Numbered from the stretch's first letter, positions 19,174 to 28,748 are shown. The stretch is DNA of 64,000 nt from Membranihabitans maritimus (GCF_021729145.1 NZ_JAJSLW010000016.1:63397-127396), one strand, 5' to 3'. Made by a program: numbers and translations. The notes: generated by a model not told the origin, from the letters alone.

Positions 19174-19449
19174 ACCTGAGCCCGACAAACAGTTATAGGT
19201 TCAGAGTGAGTGGACGGGGAATAAACAAGGTAGTTTGCCGAAGCTTTATGGGTATAAAGCAAAGGGAGGGGATACAGCAGATTCGCTTTGTATATGTGCG
19301 CTTGAGAAATGGTATCATGAAGGAATCCCTTTAAAAAAAAGAGTTCCATTTTAAAAGGAACCCTCAATAGTCCACTTGTTATTCGCCCTTTTTAGTAGAA
19401 CCTCCCTATTCCAGGTGATCTGAATCTTAAAAATTCATCAAACTCAGGT
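19174..19449 (+). repeat. MITE-like element, copy A
   Basis: A 276-bp element bounded by imperfect terminal inverted repeats: left ACCTGAGCCCGACAAA, right (read inward) ACCTGAGTTTGATGAA, 11 of 16 identical. It shares internal blocks with copies B and C, including TTCGCCC-TTTAGT (about 19381-19396) and CTGAATC near the right end. No convincing coding sequence and no clear target duplication. It lies just upstream of the amidohydrolase gene, so its right end may affect that promoter. Confidence 0.7.
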
Positions 19450-19471
19450 AACAAATAAAAAATTGATTCAA

Positions 19472-20833
19472 ATGGTTAAGATAAATTACGGCGTTTCAAT
19501 TGTTTTCATTTTTCTAATCAATAATCTTTTCCTTCAAGCGCAACCGTCTATATTGATCTCAGATGTTAACATAATTCCTATGAATGAAAAAGATAAGATC
19601 CTTTCTAATATGGATGTATTCATTCAGGGAGAAAATATTGTTGCAATAGCTTCCCATAGTAAGAGGAATAAAGGCAAAATTACCATTGACGGTTCAGGGA
19701 AATATCTCATTCCGGGACTTAGTGAAATGCACGCCCATATACCGGTTCCAGATGACGGTGATGAATCCCTCGTCCATGAGACCCTGTTTTTATATCTCTC
19801 GCACGGGATCACTACCATTCGAGGAATGTTGGGGGCTCCTTACCATTTGCTACTTAGAGAACAAACGGATGCACTGGAATTTCCTACTCCCAGGGTCTAT
19901 ACGTCCAGTCCCTCACTCAATGGAAGTACCATACCGACTGCTATTGATGCTCGAGATAGTGTAATAAAGTACAAAAACGCAGGATACGATTTTCTCAAAA
20001 TCCATCCCGGAGTTACCAGGGAAGCCTTTGACGAATTAGTCAATACAGCTACTGAAGTGGGGATTGATTTTGCCGGCCACGTTCCTGCTGATATAGGTAT
20101 TGAACACGCCATCGCTTCAGGATATGCCTCCATTGACCATCTTGATGGCTATGTGGAAGGACTGGTCCCTCAAGAAAACCGTGGTGAAGGAGGCTTTTTT
20201 GGAGTTATGTTAGCAGAACAGTGCAATGAAGATCTGATTAACGAGCTGGTAAAAACTACCCGCGAAAAAGGCATTGCAGTAGTTCCTACCCAAACCCTTA
20301 TGACGCGATGGCTTTCTCCAAAATCTCCTTATGAAATGGTACGCGAACCTGAAATGGCACTGATGCCTCCTATGACCCGTTATAGTTGGAGGCAAAATAA
20401 ACAGCGCCTTCTTGACCGATTAAATTATAGCCCTAATCTTTACAAAAGATTTATAGAAATCCGAAACAAATATATCAAGGCTTTTCAGGACCAGGGTGTA
20501 CTCATTACATTGGGTTCAGATGCTCCGCAAGTCTTTAACGTGCCAGGTGTATCCATTCATCACGAAATGAAAGCTATGGCGGATGCCGGCCTGACACCCT
20601 ATGAAATCCTAAAATCAGGTACGGTCAATGTTGCCAGTTTTTTTGATACCCCCGAACGCGGGACAATAGAGATCGGCAAGGTAGCAGACCTTGTTTTACT
20701 TGCTGCAAACCCATTGGATGATATTCAACATGCTTCCCAAATCGAATCTGTTATTTATCGGGGGCAAATCCTTCAAAAAGAAACCATTTCAAAACAACTG
20801 GAAATGATCAAAGAAAAATATAAGACGGAATAA
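19472..20833 (+). CDS. Secreted amidohydrolase (imidazolonepropionase/prolidase-like)
   Basis: A protein of about 453 residues. The ATG at 19472 is preferred over the upstream in-frame TTG at 19463 because it gives a standard signal peptide (MVKINYGVSIVFIFLINNLF, cleaved near LQAQ). The amidohydrolase metal centre is visible: PGLSEMHAHI supplies the HxH pair, FAGHVP and SIDHLDG supply two later histidines, and LGSDAP the terminal aspartate. KVADLVLLAANPLDDI is the usual C-terminal strand of the composite beta-domain. It probably hydrolyses peptides or cyclic amides in the periplasm; the substrate is unknown. Confidence 0.85.
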   Translation: MVKINYGVSIVFIFLINNLFLQAQPSILISDVNIIPMNEKDKILSNMDVFIQGENIVAIASHSKRNKGKITIDGSGKYLIPGLSEMHAHIPVPDDGDESLVHETLFLYLSHGITTIRGMLGAPYHLLLREQTDALEFPTPRVYTSSPSLNGSTIPTAIDARDSVIKYKNAGYDFLKIHPGVTREAFDELVNTATEVGIDFAGHVPADIGIEHAIASGYASIDHLDGYVEGLVPQENRGEGGFFGVMLAEQCNEDLINELVKTTREKGIAVVPTQTLMTRWLSPKSPYEMVREPEMALMPPMTRYSWRQNKQRLLDRLNYSPNLYKRFIEIRNKYIKAFQDQGVLITLGSDAPQVFNVPGVSIHHEMKAMADAGLTPYEILKSGTVNVASFFDTPERGTIEIGKVADLVLLAANPLDDIQHASQIESVIYRGQILQKETISKQLEMIKEKYKTE

Positions 20834-20990
20834 ACCTAAATTATCTCTAATTTCTGGTCCCCTCTCAATATAAATGACGAAAGCCCGGGACTTATTTGTT
20901 ATATACCTATAAAAAGATTGGGACACCAATTACTTATTGGCATCCCATCTTCGATCAGTTCCATAGAATTTAAGTTGCGGAAATCAATTT

Positions 20991-21821
20991 CTAACGAAGT
21001 AATAAATCCCATTCCATTTCATAATGGCCACCATGGCCTCGAAATTCCACGACACCGGAAGCGCCATCAGGGACATTCCCCGGTGATGTCGATGCATCAA
21101 ATTTCACATTAATGGGTTGTGGTGGAAAAAACTTGTCCTGGGCCCAACCGATTAATGCATTAATGGCACTACCTGCAAATCTCACAGCAATTAATGCTAC
21201 AGCTGTGATTAAAGCACTTCCAAAGGCGTCTCCAAGTTTCTGCAAATTAATACCAGATCCGTCCGAATTTTCACCCGAAGTTTCCGTATCAGATGCAGCA
21301 ATACTTTCTGTGGATCCGGTTACACGTAAGTTGCCACGTATCGATGCAGGGTTAAGTGAAAAGCGTCCTGCATTCATGCCTGTTAACTGTGGAATAGGAC
21401 TTAAATATTTCGGAGTCGCTAAAGAACGGGCCTGATCGGGATTGATACTCAATTTTTGACTCAACTCCTTTTTCAATGCTTCCTCGTAATAATCTACAAA
21501 CTTTTGCCATGCTTTTTCGAGTCCGTCTCCTCTGCGGATTTGGGATTCAATTAAAATTACTGAAAACCCCAATTCCGCTTCTCCTTCATACCCTGCAAGG
21601 TCAAGTGTCACCACTTCTTTAGGCGGATTGAATGTCTTAACATCCCCATCATCAAAGTCGGGATATATATCCACACGTCCACTATTGACAGTACTTCCCC
21701 TTAAGTCAGCAGAAAAAATAGCTGCTTTGATTTCGTCATTTCCAAATTTTTCTCGCCACTTTCCACCCATCTCATCAATACATTTAACACGTCGAATTCT
21801 GAATGTTGCTGAATTTGCCAT
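20991..21821 (-). CDS. Uncharacterised 276-residue protein
   Basis: Not recognised with certainty. It has no signal peptide (MANSATFRIRRVKCIDE). The N-terminal 110 residues are beta-rich, including RVDIYPDFDDGDVKTFNPP and a hydrophobic strand GFSVILIES. A charged helix follows (about 100-130, LEKAWQKFVDYYEEALKKEL). A Ser/Thr/Gly-rich linker (about 175-195) leads to a hydrophobic helix (SALITAVALIAVRFAGSAIN) and a C-terminal strand-rich segment ending in RGHGGHYEMEWDLLLR. The layout suggests a soluble globular head, a linker, a membrane-insertable helix and a tail. It lies between an amidohydrolase and the HTCS regulator on the same strand as the latter. Confidence 0.65.
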   Translation of the reverse strand: MANSATFRIRRVKCIDEMGGKWREKFGNDEIKAAIFSADLRGSTVNSGRVDIYPDFDDGDVKTFNPPKEVVTLDLAGYEGEAELGFSVILIESQIRRGDGLEKAWQKFVDYYEEALKKELSQKLSINPDQARSLATPKYLSPIPQLTGMNAGRFSLNPASIRGNLRVTGSTESIAASDTETSGENSDGSGINLQKLGDAFGSALITAVALIAVRFAGSAINALIGWAQDKFFPPQPINVKFDASTSPGNVPDGASGVVEFRGHGGHYEMEWDLLLR

Positions 21822-22293
21822 AATTATTAGTTTTAAATTAAAGAATTAATTGACTGATGTAGTTATTCCTGTCCCGTATAATTGTTCGGAAATCATCCCG
21901 ACTCGCAATTCCAAATCTAAACTAATTGCCATTCCTACATTATGACCATTCTTTCAAATAATGGTACTGAGGCGATACAGCCTTCGAATACTTGTAATAT
22001 TCTTGCATAGCAAACCAAAACAAACCACTCAAAACACTGTATATCAATTTAATACACACACCATTATGTTTTCCAGTTATTGTTTTTTGAATCCGGAGGT
22101 AAATCGGGGTATTATCCAAAAACCAGGAATCGGAAACTGGAATTCATGATGTATCACTGGGAGTAGTATTCCATGACAACTCAGCTTTTATTGATTTGCC
22201 ATAAATGGCCACCTTTTAAAAAATGATTTCCATTGGTCTTTAGATCTTATGGTAAAAAGATATCCGCCCCGCCAGGCTCTAACTACTAATTCA
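21822..22293. other. 472-bp intergenic region
   Basis: Lies between two minus-strand genes and must hold the promoter of the 276-residue protein. Open frames here are short and antisense to nothing conserved. No repeat, RNA gene or clear promoter box was recognised. Confidence 0.35.
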
Positions 22294-25200
22294 TTATTTG
22301 CGCAAATCACTTGGGGTATACCCAAACTCTTCTCTAAAAGCCCGGCTAAACCAGGACGGATCACTAAATCCCACATCATAAGCAATCTCAGAAATTTGTT
22401 TATTGGTGGTTAAAATTTCTTCGCGGGCCTTTTGCAGTCGAACAAAACGAATAAATAAAGCTACGGATTTCCCGGAAAGTGCCTTGAGCTTTCGGTATAG
22501 TTGAGATTCACTAAGATGAAGTTCACGAGCCAGTTGGGCAGATCCGAAATTTTCACTAGCCATTGCATTGTGAATAGCTTTTAAGGCATTTTGTAAAAAC
22601 TGAGTTCCCGGGTCCGGAGCTTTATGCCTGAGTAAACGGGAAAAGTCATCACTTTCAAATTTTCGGATCATTTTTTGTCGTTGGAGCACTAATTGGTCCA
22701 GTCTTGTAAATAACTCGGCTTTCACAAATGGTTTTACCAGGTAAGCATCTGCACCGTACATCAATCCCGTCAACCGGTCTTCTGTACTCGCCTTTGCCGT
22801 AAGCAGAATTATAGGTATATGATTGGTCCGATCATCCCCTTTTAGGGTTTTACATACCTCATAACCATCCATTTTAGGCATCATTACATCACAAATTATT
22901 ATATCAGGCATTCTTCCAAACGCCATTTCCAATCCCGCCACGCCATCTGAAGCATGTAGCATCTCATATTTTCCTTTCAGGCAAATATTTAAATATTGTG
23001 AAACATCCATATTATCTTCTATTACCAAAACACTGTTTTCATCATTTGCAAGCTCTTCCTTAATATCGTATGTCTTCGAATCGTTATTTTCATTGGAAAC
23101 CTGGATTCCGGGAGATACAGTGCCCGGTGCTCCCAAAGGATAATCATGTAAAACAGGTAATGTAACAACAAATTCACTGCCTGTTCCCAACGTGCTTTTT
23201 ACACTAATGGATCCCTTCATCAAATTGACCAGTTCTTTGGTTAAGGCAAGACCTATTCCTGTTCCTTCACCTCTCCTTACTGCAGAAGTATCTTCCTGGT
23301 AAAAACGATCAAAAATGTGCGAAACCACGTTTTTATCCATCCCAATGCCAGTATCCTTCACTTTAATTACAAATAGATCTTTTTTCCCTTCCTTTTTATT
23401 CACATTCAAATGTAATATGATCTTTCCACCCGGGGAGGTGAATTTAATAGCATTTGATAATAAATTAGATATTATAGTGGACAATTTCTCAGGATCAACA
23501 TCCATTAACAATTGATCTACTTCCTGGTATACGGTTAATGTCAGCATTGAATCCTTTGCTAAAGTCTGAAACCCCTCACATAAATACTTAATCAAAGCTA
23601 TTACATCAACCTGGACGGGCTTTAATTGGAGATTTCCATTTTCAAGTTTAGCCAGATCAAGCATTTCATTAACGAGCTTCAATAAGTTCTCTCCATTCCT
23701 ACGGATCATATTCAGGGATTCATTAGTTTGTATTGAAGCTTCTGAAGATGCTTTTTCCTGTAAATCATCTGCCATTCCCAAAATTACGGTAAGAGGTGTC
23801 CGAAATTCATGTGTTATATTAGCAAAGAAATGGTTTTTCATTCGATCCAATTCTTTCAATTCACTTGTTTGATCACGTAATTTTTTGGTTTGGGTTTCCA
23901 GTATCCGCTTTTGTTGAGAGATTTCTAATGTCCGCTTTTTTACTATTGCTTCTAAAGCCAGGTTCTTATTCTTTAATTGGTAGGATCGCCACCTAATTAT
24001 CCATGAGACCAAAAAAACAATCAACAAAAAAGCTATTGAATATGCCCACCATGTCCGATACCATAGAGGTAAAATAACAAATGAAAATTGATCTTCCCTG
24101 CTGGTTTGTCCAAAAATATTTTTTGCAAGGACACGAAAAGTAAATTCCCCTTCAGGTAAATTGGTATAATCCTTTTGAGACTCAAAAGACCAATCAGACC
24201 AATCCGTATCATACCCCTCTAAAAAGTATTTAAACTGGTTAGAATTTTCCATTCGAAAATGGGGACCAGAAAATTGAAAGCGAAAACTGTTTTGTTTAAT
24301 AGGTAATGGATTAGGGTAATGAAAACCGTGAGAACTTAGTCCTGAAAACAGGATGGAATCTCCATTCCAGATTACATTACGAATTAAAGCATTAAAGACG
24401 GTATCCCGATTTTCCTTAATGGCCAAATCATGTTGAATTAATCCATCTTTCCCTCCATACCAAACTACGTGATCAATATTTTCATATAGGATTCTTACAT
24501 CCGATACATGCAAAATTCTTGCTTCTTTTAGATCTTCCATTTGATATTTACCTCTGCCCTTTTTCCAGGCAACCTTTCTGGAAGTTATTTCTCCATTCAT
24601 TTTCAAAGCCACCCATATATTCCCTTGTTGATCAAGATATTTGATCTCAACCTCTTTATTCGATTCCCCCAATAATTCATTGATTCCGGTATCTAATACA
24701 AATGAATCAGAGAAACTATCATATCGAAAAATTTTGTCACTATATAATACGCTTGAGAACCGCAATTGATCATCAAAATAATATAAGTACCCTAAATCAT
24801 CAGGCAAACCATCCTCGGTGCCATACGTCAGGACAGTAGGTTCTTTAAGACCTTTAGCTTCCTCTATACTATTAAAAACAACTTTATATATATGGTTTAC
24901 ATTCGTCTCAATCCACAAATCACCATTCAAAGTCTCAATTATCTTGTAATAATTACCCGACAAACCCGGAATACTACCTTCATCAATCCATTTTCCATCT
25001 TGATAATAAATTGCATTTACACCTGTTGTATGCCCAACAAAAATCCGATTGGAATCCAACTTAGAGCGAGTCATTGAATATACTTTCAACTCATCGGATA
25101 CAACGGAAATGACCGTATTCTTTAATTGAAAAATACCTTCTTCTGTCCCAATTAATAATTGATCACCAAATTCCAGCAATTTTGAAACCCAATGATCCAT

Positions 25201-26370
25201 CCCTTTGATCAACTCAAAATGAGAACTTCCCGTACCGATATCAGAATTTAAAACAAATAGTCCTCTGGTAGTACCAACATACAGTTTTCCATCAAACCGT
25301 TTAATAGCATCTACCGTTCCCTGAAGATTTTGATCCTTATTAAAAACGGAATAGGGAGAAGGATATTCAATTTTGGCAATCCCACCATTCATCGCAGCCC
25401 ATAAAATATCCGAATGGTCCTGGTAAAGATCAAATATTCTCGGAAATTCCAAATGATCTTCCCCGTTCAAGATTAATTTTTGTCTTCCAGATTTATCAAG
25501 AAAAGCAATACCTCCCTGAAGGGTTCCCAAAGCATAGGTTGAATCACTAAGCAAAATTCCTCTGTTCAGTCCATTTGACTGCAAAAATTCATCCAATTCA
25601 GTCCTAAAAGGCTGAATTAAATTCCCATCCCAAAGGAAAAGGCCTTCTTCATAGGTCCCTATCAATATCCTTTTATTATCATAGGGAAGAATCGAAACAA
25701 CTTCTTTATCTTTAAAAAAATCCGAATCAGTCAGTGATTTGAATCCCTTTTCGGTTAACCGCCAGATACCATCGGATACCGTAGCTGTCATCAGATGACC
25801 GTTGACTAGAAAAGAACGCAAAAAGACACTTTGTTTATCTTCCCAAATATCAAACTCATTTCCATTCCAATGAAATATGCCTTCTGGGCTACAAAAGAAA
25901 ACACCGGGTCCCACTACAAAAACATCCCTTATAAGTGAAAATCCACCACCTACTCGTTCCAGGTCCGAAAGCAAAGAATGGTAGGTAACTTTACCTGCAG
26001 AATCCGACTCTAAATACCCTAATTCTTCCGCTGCCCCGACAAAAACCCTACCTTTAGAATCAGAATCCAATGAAAAAACAGCTCCCTGGTTGGGTAAAGA
26101 AATCAAATCCCAGCGAATACCATCATATACCAAGACCCCATCGGCATTTCCAAAATACATAATACCCAAAGAATCTCGCAAAGAGGTCCAGTTTTGGTCA
26201 TAAGCATTGTATTTACTCGGCAAATAGTGTTCTATAAAGGGAATTCCCCTTTCCTCTTTTCTTGTATGTGGAATTTCTTCCTTCGCTTCCTGTGCCACCA
26301 GTCCCCCCATGGTAATAACTATATTTACCAACCATATAAAGAATACTATCTTAAAATTAAAGATTTTCAC
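22294..26370 (-). CDS. Hybrid two-component system regulator (HTCS)
   Basis: A 1358-residue one-protein phosphorelay. After a signal peptide (about 1-26) come beta-propeller repeats of the Reg_prop type (about 55-680, repeated GT/GLF/WDG-like strands), a Y_Y_Y-type sandwich (about 690-765), one membrane helix (about 775-793) and a coiled linker. The HisKA box NITHEFRTPL has H854; the HATPase has the N box LLSNAIKF (about 971) and DTGIG and GTGIGLAL glycine boxes. The receiver has D1161 in ICDVMMPKMDG. A C-terminal AraC helix-turn-helix ends at GYTPSDLRK. Such regulators sense glycans in the periplasm and switch on nearby polysaccharide utilisation genes, yet no SusC/SusD pair is in this window. 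Confidence 0.95.
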   Translation of the reverse strand: MKIFNFKIVFFIWLVNIVITMGGLVAQEAKEEIPHTRKEERGIPFIEHYLPSKYNAYDQNWTSLRDSLGIMYFGNADGVLVYDGIRWDLISLPNQGAVFSLDSDSKGRVFVGAAEELGYLESDSAGKVTYHSLLSDLERVGGGFSLIRDVFVVGPGVFFCSPEGIFHWNGNEFDIWEDKQSVFLRSFLVNGHLMTATVSDGIWRLTEKGFKSLTDSDFFKDKEVVSILPYDNKRILIGTYEEGLFLWDGNLIQPFRTELDEFLQSNGLNRGILLSDSTYALGTLQGGIAFLDKSGRQKLILNGEDHLEFPRIFDLYQDHSDILWAAMNGGIAKIEYPSPYSVFNKDQNLQGTVDAIKRFDGKLYVGTTRGLFVLNSDIGTGSSHFELIKGMDHWVSKLLEFGDQLLIGTEEGIFQLKNTVISVVSDELKVYSMTRSKLDSNRIFVGHTTGVNAIYYQDGKWIDEGSIPGLSGNYYKIIETLNGDLWIETNVNHIYKVVFNSIEEAKGLKEPTVLTYGTEDGLPDDLGYLYYFDDQLRFSSVLYSDKIFRYDSFSDSFVLDTGINELLGESNKEVEIKYLDQQGNIWVALKMNGEITSRKVAWKKGRGKYQMEDLKEARILHVSDVRILYENIDHVVWYGGKDGLIQHDLAIKENRDTVFNALIRNVIWNGDSILFSGLSSHGFHYPNPLPIKQNSFRFQFSGPHFRMENSNQFKYFLEGYDTDWSDWSFESQKDYTNLPEGEFTFRVLAKNIFGQTSREDQFSFVILPLWYRTWWAYSIAFLLIVFLVSWIIRWRSYQLKNKNLALEAIVKKRTLEISQQKRILETQTKKLRDQTSELKELDRMKNHFFANITHEFRTPLTVILGMADDLQEKASSEASIQTNESLNMIRRNGENLLKLVNEMLDLAKLENGNLQLKPVQVDVIALIKYLCEGFQTLAKDSMLTLTVYQEVDQLLMDVDPEKLSTIISNLLSNAIKFTSPGGKIILHLNVNKKEGKKDLFVIKVKDTGIGMDKNVVSHIFDRFYQEDTSAVRRGEGTGIGLALTKELVNLMKGSISVKSTLGTGSEFVVTLPVLHDYPLGAPGTVSPGIQVSNENNDSKTYDIKEELANDENSVLVIEDNMDVSQYLNICLKGKYEMLHASDGVAGLEMAFGRMPDIIICDVMMPKMDGYEVCKTLKGDDRTNHIPIILLTAKASTEDRLTGLMYGADAYLVKPFVKAELFTRLDQLVLQRQKMIRKFESDDFSRLLRHKAPDPGTQFLQNALKAIHNAMASENFGSAQLARELHLSESQLYRKLKALSGKSVALFIRFVRLQKAREEILTTNKQISEIAYDVGFSDPSWFSRAFREEFGYTPSDLRK

Positions 26371-26571
26371 AGGCTAATAAATATAATAATAATTGTTAAA
26401 AAACAATTATTTATTTTGAAACTATAAATCCAAACTTATATAAATATTTCCCTCTATCCATACTTTCACAAATGGGTTTGGCACCACCAAGGTAAGTGCC
26501 AATAGATTTCTGCTTCCTATTTCTGACCGGATCCATTCCTTTTTCCCCTTAAAAGGATGATTCCTTACTTA
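26371..26571. other. Spacer between HTCS gene and MITE-like copy B
   Basis: About 200 bp upstream of the HTCS gene, likely containing its promoter. No clear TAnnTTTG box was assigned. The six bases TACTTA at 26566-26571 are the left copy of the target duplication of the adjacent repeat element. Confidence 0.35.
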
Positions 26572-26848
26572 ACCTGAGCTAGACGAATAATTATAGGATC
26601 GAAGGTAGCGGAAAGGGAATATTCAAGGAAGTTTTCTGAAGCTATATCGTGATAAAGGGAAGGAAGGGAATGCTGTAGATTCGTCTTCTCGGTCCAAGCT
26701 TGAGAATTTGCATTTTGGACTTATCACTTGAAATCAGCGATCTTCCTCCTAAAAGGAACTCTAAATAGTTCCCTATGTATTCGCCCCTTTTAGTCGAGCC
26801 TGCCTTTTCTCTAGTGCTCTGAATCCTAATAATTCATAGAACCCAGAT
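26572..26848 (+). repeat. MITE-like element, copy B, with target duplication
   Basis: A 277-bp element with inverted ends: left ACCTGAGCTAGACGAATA, right (read inward) ATCTGGGTTCTATGAATT; 15 of the first 22 positions agree. It is flanked by a perfect direct repeat TACTTA (26566-26571 and 26849-26854), extendable to seven bases (TTACTTA) if the terminal T is counted. Internal blocks TTCGCCCCTTTTAGTCGAGCC, GCTCTGAATCC and TCCAAGCTTGAGA recur in the other copies. No intact gene inside. Boundaries are therefore well supported. Confidence 0.8.
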
Positions 26849-26976
26849 TACTTAGTAATTACAACTACCGCGATTAAAAATTAAAGTTTTATGCCCTTGC
26901 CAACAATACATTAAACTATTGTAGACCGGAAACGGTATACTACCAACAGATCCTTCATTACTTTTTTGTTACGATA

Positions 26977-28036
26977 ACGTGAACTCGATGAGATTTTGGG
27001 GTGATAAATATTTAAAATAATTAATATTTATGTATTTGATATATAGAAATGTGTGAGCAATATTTCGTATATTAAAGTAAGCAAACCAAATATAAAAAAG
27101 ATGCTCACACCTGATGAAATTACTGAAATTTATTGTATCGTTGATGATTTTTGCCTTGAAATTGACCAACTGGTAGCGAAAGAGGCTCAATTTCATGTCA
27201 ATTATTCTGCTTATTCACTTTGTCCTAGTGAAGTTATTTGCTTGCTGATTTGTTTTCAACATTCCGGCTTCCGTAATTTAAAGAGGTTTTACATTGATTT
27301 TGCCCAGCAGTATTTGACCAGAGAATTTCCTGATTTACCCTCGTACAATCGTTTTGTTGAATTACAAGCTATGAGTGTTTATCACCATATCCTATTCACC
27401 AAAATCTGTTGTTGCCAGAGCTGTGATGGGATTTCTTCTTTTATTGATTCTTTTCCTCTAGCCGTTTGTCATAATAAACGAATTGGGCAACATCGTGTTT
27501 TTAAAAACATAGCCCAGAGAGGACACACTTCTATGGGGTTTTTCTATGGATTCAAAGGACATATTATCATCAATTCTCAGTGCGAAATCATTGATTTTCT
27601 GATTACTACAGGCAATATATCGGATAATCACGAGTCTGTACTAAAACCCTTATGCCGGACGATCTTTGGGCGTATCTTCGGAGATAAAGGGTATCTGATC
27701 AATGCAGAAAAAATGGCTTATTTTATGAATCTGGGGGTACGCTTTATTTCCAAGATCAGAAAAAATATGAAAAACAAACTGATGAATATACAAGATAAAT
27801 GGCTCCTCAAACAACGATCTATCGTAGAAACAGTTATTGACCAGCTCAAAAATATTTACCAAATTCATCACACCCGACATCGGAGTCCTGTCAATTTCAT
27901 CAACAATTTCCTCTCAGCTATTGGGGCCTATTTCTTTAAACCGCAAAAACCAAAATTGAGACGAAAATCTTACAAAAATTCTTCGCATTCAGCTCAACAA
28001 CTCCTCATTCAGTTCTAATTCCCGTCGAACTGACGT
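26977..28036 (+). mobile_element. IS982-family insertion sequence, complete
   Basis: A 1060-bp element carrying one intact transposase gene. Left end ACGTGAACTCGATGAG and right end (read inward) ACGTCAGTTCGACGGG are imperfect inverted repeats. Both sides carry the direct repeat TACGATA (26970-26976 and 28037-28043), which defines the element precisely and shows a recent insertion. The site is the 3' end of the minus-strand plug-domain lipoprotein gene; its original last codons and stop are still present on the far side at 26958-26969. Confidence 0.92.
27101..28018 (+). CDS. IS982-family transposase
   Basis: A transposase of about 305 residues; the frame can open at a GTG at 27053, but the ATG at 27101 (MLTPDEITEIYCIVDDFC) matches the usual N-terminus. 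DDE residues are in place: Asp in IDSFPLAVCHNKRI, Asp in FGDKGYL, and Glu in RSIVETVIDQLKNI. GFKGHIIIN and HRSPVNFINNFLSAI are also typical. No frameshift or stop interrupts it, so it is probably active. Its 3' end overlaps the hijacked 3' end of the lipoprotein gene on the opposite strand by about 30 bases. Confidence 0.93.
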   Translation: MLTPDEITEIYCIVDDFCLEIDQLVAKEAQFHVNYSAYSLCPSEVICLLICFQHSGFRNLKRFYIDFAQQYLTREFPDLPSYNRFVELQAMSVYHHILFTKICCCQSCDGISSFIDSFPLAVCHNKRIGQHRVFKNIAQRGHTSMGFFYGFKGHIIINSQCEIIDFLITTGNISDNHESVLKPLCRTIFGRIFGDKGYLINAEKMAYFMNLGVRFISKIRKNMKNKLMNIQDKWLLKQRSIVETVIDQLKNIYQIHHTRHRSPVNFINNFLSAIGAYFFKPQKPKLRRKSYKNSSHSAQQLLIQF

Positions 28037-28411
28037 TACGATAATAATAACACCGTACTTTCCCCGACTACCATATTTAATTAATTCATGGGGCCTATTC
28101 ATGATTCGGATAGATATAACGGCATTCATATCCACCCGCTCATTAGCCTGGAAATAATCATTACCAACTGGAAGACCATCTATGACATATAAGGGACTAT
28201 ATTCCGGGAAATTTCTAAAGCGTGTAAGATTAACATCTGCTTTTGTCCCCGTACCTTTCACTGTCAAAGAAGGGTGAAACCGAAGCGCTTCAGCGAGGTT
28301 GGTATATTTATTATAATTCTTGGATACCTGCGGGTATCCATCCCTGGTTAATGAAGGGTGACAAGCACCAATAATACCAAGTAAAGTGAAACTAATAAAT
28401 AAAGCTTTCAT
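27989..28411 (-). CDS. TonB-plug-domain lipoprotein, 3' end altered by IS982
   Basis: A 140-residue lipoprotein (lipobox IGAC, cysteine about 17). The rest is a stand-alone plug-like domain: NLAEALRFHPSLTVKG, PLYVIDGLPVGND and the closing strand YGSRGKYGVIIIVT resemble the plug of SusC-type receptors, without any barrel. The last 14 residues (from SVRRELELNEELLS) are encoded by the right end of the IS element. Joining the sequence across the target duplication restores an original ending of VIIIVTKK then TAA (stop at 26958-26960), giving 128 residues. The fusion tail is small, so the protein may still work. Confidence 0.82.
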   Translation of the reverse strand: MKALFISFTLLGIIGACHPSLTRDGYPQVSKNYNKYTNLAEALRFHPSLTVKGTGTKADVNLTRFRNFPEYSPLYVIDGLPVGNDYFQANERVDMNAVISIRIMNRPHELIKYGSRGKYGVIIIVTSVRRELELNEELLS

Positions 28412-28748
28412 GATTGATACATTTTATTGTGAATTAATATCACAAATAAAATAAGGCCCCTTCATTAATGCTGTCACCTGGTATTCCTTAAATGGAAGTA
28501 TTTGATTATTGTCAAACAAAAATGTAAATATTTATTCATTGCTTTAAGCACTTCACACACAAAATCTTAACTATCAAAGACTTACATCTTTCACCAAATA
28601 GCATAAAAATGTATCAATACAATTGAATTAGTGAATGGTAAATGTGTTGAGATCCCCCATGATTCGATAAAATAATGACTATTACTACCTACAATAGATT
28701 TGTAATTCTGATTCAGGCTTATAAAATAAATTAAAAGAATCACAAATT
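28412..28748. other. 337-bp intergenic region upstream of plug lipoprotein
   Basis: Contains the promoter of the plug lipoprotein and the 3' flank of the WD40 gene, both on the minus strand. AT-rich, with no gene, repeat or clear box recognised. Confidence 0.35.
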
